A stretch of 64,000 nucleotides of DNA, taken from NCBI RefSeq assembly GCF_029873635.1, contig NC_080422.1, forward strand, positions 18,010,049-18,074,048, read 5' to 3'. Every line of letters begins with the position of its first letter. The stretch's first letter is position 1. Below are positions 1 to 12,303 of the stretch, one piece after another. The stretch comes from Malania oleifera (taxonomy: Eukaryota > Streptophyta > Magnoliopsida > Santalales > Ximeniaceae). Both the position numbers and the translations under genes were made by a program. Under the pieces are notes generated by a model, which saw nothing but the letters and a program-made list of their open reading frames with translations, was not told the origin of the DNA and made no database searches.

Positions 1-3000
1 TGTGCTATATAATATATCTGTTCTTATTCATTATTCTTGTTCACATGGAATACTATCTTTATTGATAGTTAAAGATGCATTGTTCACATAAATAAATATT
101 AAAGAAAGTGCCGTTTGGGTTGGGGCTTAATCCACAAGGGATTAGACAAAAGATTGTCTTTATGCCCAAATTCAATGTCAATGGAACAGTTGACTTGATT
201 TTGCTGGGATTCGCACTCGACAAATGATAACATTTAAAATACTAATACTCAAAATAGCCCAATTCTAAAGGAAAAAAAAAATAAAAATAAAAAAGCAAAA
301 TTTTTGAACAAGTTGCTTTCTGGTGTTAAATTAAATTTAAGCCCGTTAAAAAGTTTTGATCTTCTCAAGTTAACAAGTTGCTTTCCAGTATTACGGAATT
401 TGACTAAAAAATAAAAGAACTAGTTTTGTATAAAAAATAATAATAGCAATTAAAGTTATTCATCATTAGAATTTAATTTATATTTTTAAAAAATACTTTA
501 ATATATATATATATAATTAGAATTAAATGGTAGCATAATGAATTAATTAGGTGGATTAATTAGTCCATATTGGCAGCTTGCAGTGTCAACCCCATATAAT
601 ATACGGGCATGTTTCTTCTCCCTCCTCTCTCCTTTCTCTTGGCGCATGACATCTTTCTCTGTTGTTTTTTTTTTTATTCTTGACAAGCATTCCCATGACA
701 TCTCTCTCTCCTCTTTCCTTTCTCTCCCTCGTGTTAACAATTGTTTGGGACTGCTGTCCCTTCCTTTTGTTTTTTTTTTGTTTTTTTATTTTTTATTTTT
801 AAGCTTAAATCATATTTTCAAAAGTCAGTTGGATATATTTTTGTATTTATATATATATATATATTTTTAATATAATATTTTCGTAAAAAACTCTTATGGG
901 AAGAAGCAAATATCTCAAAGGACAAAACTCCAACAGTACCTAGTACCTCCACCTAACTTTTCCTTGTCGGAGGGGGTGGGCCGTGCCTGCTTCTCCATAG
1001 CACAATTATTGAACTAAATATTATTTCATTGAATTAATTATAATATTATTTAATTTGATATTTAGCATTTCACTTATGAATAATTAAATATGTACATGGA
1101 AGAAAAACGAAGTTCTGGTATTATAAATCCATTGTGATCCATCTTTTTCTCGGACCCGCATCGAGTTGCCTATTTTTATTTTTAATTTTATAGAGACTAT
1201 GAAAAAAGTAGTCTATTTGAAAAATTATTTAAATATACTCTCTCATAATGTCACATTTTAAACACATAATAAGATTTAGAGATTTTAAATAATTAAAAGA
1301 CAATTTTATTAAAAGAGATCATTATTATTTAAAAAGTATGGTAATTTTAAAAATATGATTGATTATTTTAAAAGATATATGGTGTAATTAGAAAATTTTA
1401 CTTAAGGTATAACTTTTTGATAAATTTTAATCCACACAATTTAATTCTTTTTGCACATGAGAAGATCCTAATTCCTGTCCCAATCAACCTAATTATTAAA
1501 ATAATTAATAATAAAAATTAGATATAATTAAGGTAATGTTTGGTTGTATAAATTTCAGGTACTGAATTTAAATTTATTTTGTTTGAACGAATTTTAATAT
1601 AAATTTTAATTATACTTTACTCAAAATTTCATTACTTCAAATTTAAAAAAATAAATTCTTATTCCCAAATAATATGCGAGTGAACCTAATTTAAATTTAA
1701 TTAAAAATCACATTAAAAATTAAAAAAAAACAAAAAAATTTGAGTTTGGAACGTAAGAGTATGAGAGTATATATAATTGTTCGAAAGAAAAAAAATATAA
1801 AGTAGTCCTAAAATATAAGTATATTATAAAAGTTCATTTCCTAATTCTTTAAGATGTACCAAGTCACAACAATACTAGGATATAAACAATAAACAATATA
1901 AATTTTTTCCTTATAAATGTGAAAAGAAGATGATATATATAATATATATTTTAAAAATCTATTTTATAATAATTTTTTACTAGGAAGTAATAATTGTGAA
2001 AAGTAGAATTTTTTTCTTTTTAAAAAAGTATAAATTTAATTTCATAAAAAGTAAAAAGATGTATATATTTCTAAAACAAGAAATTAAGAGAATAAAAATT
2101 TATTATGAGAAGAAATAATAATTAAAATTTACTCAGGAGTTATTAATATTCAATTAGATTAATGATGTGATTGTAATCAAAAAAGAGGAAAAAGAAGAAA
2201 AGAAAAAAGAAAAGAAGAAGTAATGTGACGTCGTTTCAGGGCAGCAGTACAGATTTGACGGGGAACCGCGCCCGGCGGTGCGGGGGTGGAGCCACCTTGA
2301 TCAATTATTAATCTGGCAGTTCCTCAGCCTCCTTCATTACGAGCGTGGGTAGTTTCGAAGCCAACTGACGACAAACAACGAAGCCGCTCTACTTTTAATA
2401 TTGTTAAGGCATCCGGACGGGTCCGGTTCATGTAGACGTCTTGCTACCTACGTTGAGGATATGAAGACAAATGTTATTATAACACGTGGAACGGACAAAA
2501 TATAAAATAATGGTTTTGTTTTTTTGAGGGTGGGGTTATGGGGTTTGCTTAGTGTTTACATTTCAGAGTATTATAAAAGTTAAAAATTTTGAATTTCTAA
2601 TTTTAATTTTAATTTTTTATTTTTTGACATGAAAAATCGAGTATGAAATTTTGCATTTATAAATTGTCAGGATAATAAGAGGAAGACCTTTGAAATTTTT
2701 TGGAAGTTTTTTTTAGACGTTTGAGTTAGATAGATGAAATAAATTAAGTGAACGTAATATAAATAAGAAATCTCTTCACACTTCGTCTTATTATTAGATT
2801 TATTACTTCTTGCTGAAGAGGTTACTCTTTTTTTATAAATAGGCCGTCTTTTTTTTTTTTTTTTAACTCTTCAACATCATAAGGATCGCATCTCACTTAC
2901 TTTTAATTAAGAAAAGTCAAATTCTTTATTAAGGGGCATTACTAATGGAATCTAAATAAAAGTTATGTCTAAATTGACTCATTAAATAGGCAAACTTGTT

Positions 3001-3303
3001 AAATATCAAAATGTTTGGTGGGAATTATGAATTTTTTTTAAAAAATTCTAATAGAATTAGACATGCCTAGTTCGGATTTAGAGGCATCTTCTCTAATTAT
3101 TTTATCCCAAAAATAAAAAAAATTACAAAAAATTCAACATTCAAGTGATTGAAATAAAAATTATAAAATTATTTTTATACAACATAAAAATATAAAAAAT
3201 CAAAGTGCATTAATAAAAGATAGGCTGATTTTCGATAATATCATGATTGCATAAGAGACTACACATTTCTTGAAAAATAAAAAAGAGGGAAAGAGAAATG
3301 AGT
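1..3303. other. AT-rich intergenic DNA, no gene recognised
   Basis: Very AT-rich sequence with poly-A/T runs and short TA repeats and no convincing coding region. A pyrimidine-rich patch lies at about 606-790. A short GC-richer island lies at about 2222-2440: it opens with a TGACGTC box, and a CACGTG G-box core follows near 2483. Such boxes occur in plant promoters, but no gene can be attached to them here. The open frames of 60-95 codons around 543-870 are low-complexity translations of CT-rich DNA and are not supported as genes. Confidence 0.5.
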
Positions 3304-3545
3304 TGTAATTAAACTTGATATGAGGAAGGCCATTGATAGTGTAGAGTGGCAGGCAATTAAAGCATTTTAGAGAGCATTGGGCTTTTAGTTAAATGGATCA
3401 ATAGGATTTGGTAATGCATCACAACTGTAAATGATTCTGTCCTTGTTAATAGGGTCCCTACTAAGCCTTTTAAGGCTAGTAGGGGACATCAAAAAGGTGA
3501 ACCATTGCCTTCTCTATTGCTTATTATTTGTATGGAAGAATTAGG
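3304..3545 (+). pseudogene. LINE (L1-type non-LTR) reverse transcriptase fragment
   Basis: Translation on the plus strand gives KLDMRKAIDSVEW near 3312-3350. After internal stops it gives VLVNRVPTKPFKASRGHQKG and then ICMEELG, up to about 3545. These match the RT block of plant LINEs, whose usual forms are KLDMSKAYDSVEW and GLRQGDPLSPYLF. Only about 80 codons of an enzyme that is normally over 1000 residues remain. The usual aspartate-rich catalytic FADD box is absent, and stops and substitutions (Y to I, RQGDP to QKGEP) show it is dead. It ends abruptly where a hAT-like terminal sequence starts. Confidence 0.75.
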
Positions 3546-3722
3546 ACTGACAAAACGAATCATGACTCGTCAGGTAACCCGTGATTCGTTCGTTTAAAAT
3601 GGGCTTGGGTTTAGGAAAGTCAATCCATTTAATAAATGAGCGGATCATGGGTTGACCCGTTTATAAATGAGTTCAACGGGTTTGGGTCAGGTCACTCGCC
3701 GGGTGACTCGTTTATTAAATTC
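3546..3722. repeat. hAT-like terminal repeat fragment
   Basis: The sequence begins near TAGGACTGACAAAACGAATC and contains many variants of GGGTGACCCGT and GGTTGACCCG. This resembles the terminal and subterminal motif clusters of plant hAT elements, and a similar GGGTCGGGT/ACCCG composition is seen in the hAT element at 27553-32308. It is cut at 3722 by the solo LTR. The other end and a target duplication were not found, so the assignment is tentative. Confidence 0.35.
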
Positions 3723-5963
3723 TGTTGGAATTTGTGTATTCCTAAAAGGGGGGTGAATTAGAGTTTTAAAACCTCTTCTTAGATTAAACCAAATATTAGT
3801 AGTATTTCGGAACCTAGGGAGTTTCTAAAAACAGACTCAATTCCCCAAGCAATTAACTGAGCAAATATTAAAAACATATATAGCAGGTTCAATAATTGAC
3901 AATCATACACAATGATTAAACATAAACATTCAAGTGTAGGAATTAAATTGTGGAAATAAAAATCAGGCACAAGAAATGTTATCGGGGTTCGGCCAATACT
4001 GCTTACGTTCTTGCTTCAAGCTCACAAGTAAGAGGATTCCACTAGTTGCTCGCTTACAGGTGAAACAACACTGATTACAACACCTTACAGGATGGTGCAT
4101 CTAATTCTCCTAACCGGGTTTGAACCATTCCGATGCTTTCCTAATCGAGTTTGAGTAATTCGAGACTCTTCATAGAGCGAGTCTCCCTCTTCCGACCACA
4201 TGTCAGGAATACAACAGATATCAATAATTTTGTATAATAAAAGTGCTTCTTCACAAGCAAATATGTACTACAATCCAACACAATCAATGCACTCAAATGA
4301 CAAGTATTTATACTCAAGTGAGGAAAGGTCAATCTATATGCATGCCAACTCTCAACCAAAGTGTATATTGTATATACATGAGAGTGATATCTTTGATTTT
4401 AAGATATTAAAATCAAAGAGCAATAATCAAAGGAACTCAAACTTCTATGCAAATATCTCAATACAACGTATATCAAGTATTAAGCACAATTGAGATAGGG
4501 GATTCTAACTTGCAAATATATGTATTTAGCAAATAACACAAGCAAGCCCTTGAATCTGGCAATGAAAATGCCAAGACTCTGAAGCCAAAAATGAGTTTTT
4601 CTCGAATAATATTTATCAATAAAATAAAACGGGAATCACTCTAGCTTACTCTCTATAAATCAATTTCAGAAATGCACAATGAGAGAGTTGTAAGCTTCAA
4701 GGAATGTGTATGAAATATATGCACAATATCAAGAGATTAACACTCCCTTGCAAGTTTCAATTGGTTTGCAACCAAGGAGTATAACAAATACTTCTCCTCA
4801 AGAAATAGTTTTGCAACTCAAAGAATAAGGAGAATGAACAATATGCCTCAAAAGATTGAAAGAATATGAGCTAAATGAGTAGTATGAGTGAAGAGAATTT
4901 CAGAGATTTTTTGGCTAATGATGTTTGCTAATCTCTTGTTAATGAAAACAAATGAGTGGGTATTTATAGAATTTTAAGGAAAAAATGATCATTGGGGACA
5001 TGGAGGTCCTTTTGGAAAAAGTTTAATTGTGTTTAATTAATTTTAACCCTATTTTACCTACGGTAAAAATTTTCAACCCGAGACGTTCGGTCGCCCGAAG
5101 CTTAGGTTTGGTTACCCGAACACTCACAACAGTTCTCAGGGAGTTTTCCAGTTTGGTCGCCCATGGCCATTGGCTAGTCGACTGAGCTAGGCGATTTTCC
5201 AAAGCTTCGAGCTTTTGGTCGCTCGATGAGAGGTTCGATTGGTTGAGCTACGAACTACGGTCACCCGAGCACAAATTGAACTACCATTTTGGTTGGCTGA
5301 GTGAAGTGAGGATGGTCAGTCGATTGAGGAGAGTGAGTTCAAAAACCGTTCGGTAGGCTGAGGCTTGGTCAACCTGCTGACCTCCAACTAGTTCGGTCAA
5401 CTGAGGGATTTTATATTGCCAAGGTTCGGTCATTCGAAACATCACAAAAATGACCTTTATGTCTTGTTTGGTCTTTTGTACTATTTTAACCCTGGTGAAA
5501 AAGCATGTGGCATTCAAGTGTAAGGGTCATGGTTCCTATTGTCATTCTATAGCTTAGGCTTTTTAATTAAGCCCAAAAAATTCAACGTCGGTCGACTGAA
5601 GTCTGTGTAAGCCCTGTTTTTGTCCTTGAACTTATTCAACCATGTGTGAATAAGTTATAGCATTTAGGTCCTAATGGTCAGCCTATGGTCTTGAACATTT
5701 AATACTTATCATGCATAAGATGTAGTTATTACGGACCATAATATTAAAAAATGTAATTATAACTGAAATGAAATGTCTCCTTTCTTTTTTACTATTCTGC
5801 GTGGAATTCACCTGAAATGCATAATCTTTAAGTCCATTAGGTTTCCATTTACTTGTATCTTATGTCCGTACTGAAATGTAAACCTGTTGATACACTAAGT
5901 GCACACATAAAATAAAGATGCTTTGTCAGCATCAAAATAGGGACTAGAATTAAAAAGCCAACA
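3723..5963 (-). mobile_element. Solo LTR, Copia-like family A
   Basis: The 2241-bp sequence starts TGTTGG and ends CCAACA on the plus strand. It is flanked by near-identical 5-bp target duplications, AATTC at 3718-3722 and AATCC at 5964-5968. No internal retrotransposon protein or primer site is attached, so it reads as a solo LTR. It is the same family as 59066-61212. On the minus strand the end reads with a C-rich tract followed by CTAACA/CCAACA, as in plant Copia LTRs just before the tRNA-Met primer site, so the element probably points left. A minus-strand TATA box lies at 4961-4970. Upstream of it (about 5080-5600) is a degenerate array of TTCGGTCGCCCGAA-like palindromes. Minus orientation is an inference. 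Confidence 0.75.
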
Positions 5964-6358
5964 AATCCTTTATATAGGCTCCAGGCTTTAGACTCCCCTC
6001 AATCTCTCCTTTTGCGACCGCGAATGAAAACCATGACGAAAGGTGAAAGCTTACTTCAAGTGTGTAGACGAGTGCTTGGACGGGAAACCTATAATCAAAG
6101 TTTTCATATTAATATGATCCAAATTCCCCCACAAATCATAATTCAATCTTTGCCAATATAATCACCTCATATTTGGAGATACTTCAGATTTATATTAGAT
6201 TTCAAGAAGATATAATATAAAATTACATTGAAAATTTTCCAAATCCACTCAAATCCAAATCCAAGGTTCGAAATCTATCATCCCAATCACAGCGTTACAA
6301 TTTTTTTTCAACTATAGTACATTAGATTATTTGGAGTATATGTTTTCTAGGTATTGAT
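5964..6358. other. Short unclassified spacer
   Basis: This stretch between the solo LTR and the TRIM has ordinary base composition, no open frame of note and no recognised repeat. Confidence 0.4.
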
Positions 6359-6525
6359 TGTTAGCACTAGAGGAGTCCATGGGTGGACTTGATATACATG
6401 GGTGAACACCAACTTAACCCAAAAGTTTAAGTGTATTGGGTCTTAGGTTCAATAATGTATATAAGCACCCATCATCCACTTAATTTTTCCAATGTGGGAC
6501 AAATTCATAAGTGGAATTCTTAACA
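6359..6525 (-). repeat. TRIM terminal repeat (3' LTR in element orientation)
   Basis: This 167-bp copy pairs with 6819-6985. The two differ at a modest number of sites, so the insertion is not very recent. Shared blocks include GAGGAGTCCAT, CCAAAAGTTTAAG, ATGTATATAAGCACC and ATCCACTTAATTTTT. Confidence 0.85.
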
Positions 6526-6818
6526 ATCTCCCCGCTTTAATGGAAACTGAGTAAGCTCAATTCTCCAACAATTGTTCAAGTGGGCCTCTTACCATCGCGC
6601 CTTATGTGCCTCGAATTGCATTCCATGTGCTTCTAAACCAATCCTACTTCTTACTTCTTGCCCTTATTCGAATCCATCTTCCAGACCTGGATGATCCTTA
6701 TTGGTCTTGACTATACACTTGGTTCTCCCATTGTTAGCACGTCAAGAGAATTAGTTTCACACGTCGATTTTACTCTACCATTCACCCTTAGTTACAGGCC
6801 ATTGACTCTGATACTACT

Positions 6819-6985
6819 TGCTAGCATCGGAGGAGTCCATAGGTGGGCTTGATACATATGAGTGAACATCAACTTAATCCAAAAGTTTAAGCCTATTGGG
6901 TCTTGAGTCTAACCATGTATATAAGCACCTATCATCCACTTAATTTTTTCAATGTAGGACAAACTCATAAGCAAAATTCTTAACA
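6819..6985 (-). repeat. TRIM terminal repeat (5' LTR in element orientation)
   Basis: Partner of 6359-6525, adjacent to the reversed primer-binding site. It ends CTTAACA directly before the right TTGAT target duplication. Confidence 0.85.
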
Positions 6986-9900
6986 TTGATCAAGCATATT
7001 GGATATTCATCCCATAAGAAAAAACCTAATAATTAAAATTAGAATTTTTGTGTTTGAAGATTCAAGTTCCAATTTTGTAAATGAAGGGAAAGGACTATAG
7101 AAGGACAAATGTACATCCTCACGTTATATAAGTCAAGCCTAGTGGAAGCTTTCGTCAAATTAAAAGGGGGAAAAAAGAATAAGGGGATATGAACATTAAA
7201 AAAAGTTATTAAATGTAGTACATTATCATGAAACTTAAAATCTAAATTTTATTGATTTTATTAATAGGGTTTTCAAATCATGTAATAGTGATCAAAATTT
7301 TAAAAAAATTGTAGGACAAGCTTAAAATTTGGTGGTGTTAGTTGCATTTATGTTTGACTTAACAAATGTGGTTTCCTTAGTTTTTAAGTAATAATCATTT
7401 TCTTAGATTGTTCACCATTGTTGGTATCGATGAAAGTTATTTTAAAATAGACTCTAATCCTTAGAGTTTAGCAATTTCATAACCATCATATATAATTGTG
7501 CAAACTTCCTCTAAAGCATTGTGGAGTGTGAGTTTTCATTTCTGGATATTAACTATATTTTTAGGATATGTACAAGTTAAAAAATTTCCCATTGTAAGAG
7601 TATCATTAATTTGTATTAGATTGACTTTAAATATTTGTTCTAAAAATGATATCTCGTACCATTTAATTAATCACGATCTTTAACTTAATATTAAGCTTGC
7701 CAGACGACAATCATCCTACCATCCTTAAAACCATGTCTCATGAATTAACAATCACCAAACCATCCCTAAATCCACATTTCATGAATTTGACTTATAATAA
7801 ACTTAATATCACAACCACGAGAAAAAAAAGTATGTCCATTTAAATGAAATCTTGAAAATGTACCATCAATTCAAACTTAAGGATCCTTCCACTATAACCA
7901 TGAATTAAAAAGAAAAACTTCTTTAGAAGAAACGTGAAACTAGATCCTTCTATGGAAGAATCATGCAGGCAAAAGTAATAGTACTTAAAATCTGTACTAA
8001 ATTTGAAAAAAACATATCATGAGGATGTATTCTTTTTACTTTCTTCATAGGGTGTAGTGGAGAAGGGATAGGCTTAGGTTTTAAAGTTTGATTTTTTCTT
8101 TTGAGAAAAAAATTATGAAAGGTTCTAACCCACTTCACCGGTAAGCAAAATGAGTAGTGTTCTCAATTAGATCACACTTATTTTAACTTTAAACTTTGGT
8201 GATTTTTTGAGAAAAAAATATGAATGACTCTAAATCACTACATCAATAATAAAAAGAATAATATTCTGAATGATATCACTCCTATTTTCACAAATGGATA
8301 CGTACTGTCTAATTAGTTTTTACTTTTTGATAAAAAATAAAGTTTATATATTTACTTGTTAGAGTAAGAAAGGTGTAAAACCACAATTTATGCCGGATTC
8401 AAAAGATATAAAAATAAAAATAAAGAAGAAGAACACAGGGAATGGTCAAGATATGCATAATAATAAGATCCTAGCTCCCCTTTAGGCACTGGCCTCATTA
8501 TAGCCCATATGATCACAATTTAAGCATTTTGTCAGTGGGGGAAATTGACGAATAGAGCATTTGGGCATTTAGAAAGGCTTTAAGGTCATATGGGTATCAT
8601 GAAATTTCCTGGAAAGCTCCATTTTCAGCCTTCTAGATGAAAAGTGGTAGTGTTGGGGTTCCTAACTTTCTTGGCTTTGTGTCCAATCTCCAATGTGATG
8701 GAAAACAAAAGTAAATCATACATAGGGCATTCATACTTTGACCATACCATTTATGTTTGCTCTAAATATTTGAAAAGGCGGTGAATTTAACATGCCCTAA
8801 AAATGAAATACTAGGTCTACCTTGATTGGTACTCCACTTTTGACCATTGATTTTTGATTTTTTTTAAAATTTTTTTTTATTAATTTTGGTATAAAATAAT
8901 TCTTTTATTTTGAGTAAAATAAAAAAATAATAGTACAGTCAGTGAAAAAATTATATTTGAGAAAGTGTGATAACTGGCGATGAAGATAAAATTCAAAAGA
9001 TATTATGAGAGCGAAATTGCCATTGATGTCATAGTGCGATTGTGTATTTTTTTTTTTTTTTTTATATTAATAAACATATATCTCATATGTGTTTTATTTA
9101 TGTAATTTTTTTATATTGACTAATTAGGCGAGGCGAGGCCGCGATTGAAGCTTGTCCAGCTAGCATTGTTTCAAAAATATTTAATTATTTTCTTATAAAA
9201 AAGGGTTCAAATGCTTAGTACTAAATGCAATTCATAAGGATCTTATAAAGTCTATTTTTTTTTTCTTTAAAAAAAGGGTTTAACATTGTTTTGGATTTAA
9301 TTTTTTTTCTATTTGCTAATTTAAAATAAACATAAGCCTTAAACCATTAAAAAAAAAAAAAAAAAAGCTCACGCAATCAGCCATAGACAAGAACATAAAT
9401 TCATGATTCCACACCACGTACTCTAAAGAGATCTTAAATCATTTAAAAACGAACTAGGTCTCAATTCTTTTTTTTTTTTTTTTATGATCAAAATTTAAGA
9501 TTTTTGGAACCCTTTAAACCTTCACTTTTTTTTTACTGAACTTGAACTCACTGACCATGCCCACCAAATATTTTAAGCCTTATAAAATATATATATTTTT
9601 TATGTGATTAAACTAGATAACATCTTATGGGGGTGGCGGAGCCCTTGACAGAGAACATGATAACGGGAAGTGGATGGACCTTAGGCAGGAGGAACCACCC
9701 TGAGGGCGATGGAACATGGAAGGGTTCACCCTTTTCGGCGTTAATAAATGAACCAAATGAAATTAAGCCCTCGTACACAGATATATTAAAGTGTTCATAC
9801 AGATATTCTATACTCATCATCGTCATACCACGTTAAAAATTTTTTTATTTTTATTTTATCTCGCCGAGTGTCTCAGTCGGCATCTACCAGATTACCAACC

Positions 9901-10503
9901 ATGTTCAAAATTTTGTTGCGACGGGAGGTGGCCTCCCCCTCAATCATTTAATTCCATGAGAGACACGTACGCAGCTATATTATTATTATTATTATTATTA
10001 CAGATAGGTGGCAATTTTTCCAGCATGCATGAATAATGGCGCAATGGTTGAGCCTCTAACTTGACTTCCTCGCCATAAATGCGATCACGTACAGTCCTCT
10101 TGTTTCTTCCAGCTCTTACCCACTTTTAGGCGAGCTACCGGTGCACCGGCGTTAGACTTATCACTCATATGATCTATCCCTCTCTAAGAGAGAGAGAAAA
10201 AAAAAAATAACACAAACAAAAGTAATATCCCATACGGGTCGTACAAAGAAATTTCGGGCGTGCAAACCAAACGAGTGGTAGTCTTGAATTACTCTTATTT
10301 TGTCGCGTGAATTTGTTTTTTATCTATTATTTTATTAGTTCGCATAAAAAATAAGTCTAGCATATTCACGTATCAAAATAGGTAATTGAATTAAATTGCT
10401 GCTTATATTGCTCGGGGATGGTTTAGGACCATCTTAATATTAGTCAACTTTATTGCACATCCCAATTCGATCACTTAAAGATAATTAATTAGTTTCGTCT
10501 ACA
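6986..10503. other. AT-rich intergenic DNA
   Basis: No gene or element is recognised. There are poly-T runs near 9048-9063 and 9468-9483, a poly-A run near 9348-9366 and an ATT microsatellite near 9977-10000. A less AT-rich stretch at 9627-9826 is open on both strands (about 70 codons each), but the products resemble no family I know. It is left unassigned. Confidence 0.45.
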
Positions 10504-11405
10504 TGTTGGTACTTCTTGAGTGTTTTCTCTCTCTTGTGCTTTGGTGTGATTTTATTTTGTAAAATTTTGTGGACTAAAATATTGTACTTTTATTATGAAG
10601 TTTGAGTTAAATTGTATGTGTGACCTTCTGGAATTTGAAAATTAAATGCCTGATTTTTGAGTGATTAACATATATGCTTAGTATTGGTCTTTATGCATCG
10701 ATTGGACTAATTTATTGTGAGTCGTTATGCGTAGACTATTCGATAATATATATATATATATATATATTTAACTAGGGGCATTTTAGTCTATGAACATATC
10801 TTAAGTTTAGGTTTATTCTATTATGTATTTTTTTGTATTGTGTTGTTAAGTAAGCATTGCAGTTGTAGGCTCGCTTGCTTGCGGCTACCCTCTCTCCCTC
10901 TTTGCAATCTCTCTCTCTCTCTCTTGCATTGGATTATGAACTTTTAGATGGTATCAGAGCAAGTGTAATGCCATCTCAGCAATGCTGCACTCACCGTTGC
11001 ACTCTCGGTTAGAATTTCTGGGTGAAGATTTTGTCTGTTCTTTCTCTCGGCGGCGAGCACATACCGGCTCGTTAGGTTCTTTTCCATGTTCGTTTCCATC
11101 AATCGGAGTTTTTCCTTGTGGCGACGAGTGTTGAAAACACTGAACTCCCTCCCTACATCGTATCTACACCGTCGATGAGAGTTTTTTCTTTCTTCATGGC
11201 GACGATTGTTGCACCATCTCTGCATCGTCTATGAATCCCTACACTGCGTTCTTGGGTAGCCGCTATTGTCACAGACCACTTGGTTGTCTCCTCCGCCATC
11301 CAAACCGGCTAGATTGAGGTTGATAACGATACTATCGACATGCTTGCTTCACTGGAGATGAGTGAGATTCCTAGGCTTGTTAAGGTCGGCTCGGTTGTGA
11401 CTGCA
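10504..11405 (+). mobile_element. Copia-like 5' end: LTR, primer site and leader, truncated
   Basis: A perfect plant tRNA-Met primer-binding site TGGTATCAGAGC lies at 10949-10960. The DNA before it (from a possible TGTTGG start at 10504) has a TA repeat near 10746-10768 and a CT-rich tract near 10890-10925, like the 3' part of a Copia LTR. The 440 bp after it reads as an untranslated leader with no clear gag. The element is cut at 11405 by the Tekay-type LTR, and CTGCA at 11401-11405 is the left target site of that insertion. The LTR start is a guess, but the primer site is firm. Confidence 0.5.
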
Positions 11406-12266
11406 TGTAGAGACCCAGAGAATTTATAGTAATTAAATAATAAGAAAAGGAAAGAAAGAAAGGGAAAATTTCACAAAGAGGGATAGGGCCTTGTCGACGA
11501 ATCGTCTTCTTAGGTTCGCCGACGTGGACGCATGTCTCGTCGACGAGAATTTACCGAGAGGCTATTCTCGGGGCCTGAAATTCGTCGACGAGGGCACCGT
11601 CTTCGTTGACGAACCACCTTCATGGACTCGTCGATGAGGCAACGTGGTTCTCCGACGAGGCCATGTTATAAATATGAATAAAATGAGTTTTCAGCAAAAA
11701 AATTTTCTCTCTCATTTTCTCACAGAAAATGGTTTCTCCCACTTCTCTCTAGATTTCTAGCTCCAATTCTCTCCGGTTCAAAAATCAGAAGCTACCATGG
11801 TGATCCTGAGGAGATTCTTTACAAATTAATTGGAGCAAAAATTTGATTTGAGTAGTTTGGAAACCAACCCAAAATTAGGGTAAGTAGTTTTTTAAGTATT
11901 TTCAGTATTACCAGTATTATTTGGGGCCAGATTTTGTATTCTATGAGGATATATTAGTGTTTTGTGAAATAAATTTGGGGTGTTATATTTTCAGGAATAG
12001 GATGTTTTGGGCCCCTGTAGTCATGGGTTGAGGACCCCAGTAAGTATCTATTCGAGAGTCCAGGTAATTATAGTTCAAGAAATTATGAATAAGTGATCTT
12101 AAGAAACATGGGTGTATTGATTTACTGGAGAATTTGTATATGTAAATGCAGGTTTTTGGGGTTGGTACACCGAGGATGTGAGAGTTAAGTGGAGGCTAGC
12201 CTCCTAGTTAGATAGGTAAGGGAGATATGCTATGGTAGGAATTTTAAAAAGTTTACTAGAAAATTT

Positions 12267-12303
<37 letters not shown>

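Larger units (their letters stand above)
6359..6985 (-). mobile_element. TRIM retrotransposon, complete, with TSD TTGAT
   Basis: Two direct repeats of 167 bp (6359-6525 and 6819-6985) begin TGTTAGC/TGCTAGC and end CTTAACA. They bracket a 293-bp non-coding interior. Perfect 5-bp duplications TTGAT flank the unit at 6354-6358 and 6986-6990. Just inside the right repeat, CTCTGATACT at 6807-6816 is the reverse complement of the plant tRNA-Met primer site TGGTATCAGAG with one change. A purine tract on the minus strand abuts the left repeat. The element is therefore in minus orientation. Size and structure match terminal-repeat retrotransposons in miniature, which are mobilised by proteins supplied in trans. 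It shows no 5S-like sequence that would make it a Cassandra element. Confidence 0.88.

Noticed and set aside
583..870. 95-codon plus-strand frame
   Set aside because: Phe/Ser/Leu-rich translation of a pyrimidine-rich tract; no start context, domain or second exon.
1530..1700. Possible MITE beginning near GGTAATGTTTGGTTG
   Set aside because: The opposite end does not form a convincing inverted repeat and no target duplication was found.
9608..9836. Open frames on both strands of about 70 codons
   Set aside because: Composition is a little more gene-like, but neither product matches a family I know and there are no splice or promoter signals to extend it.
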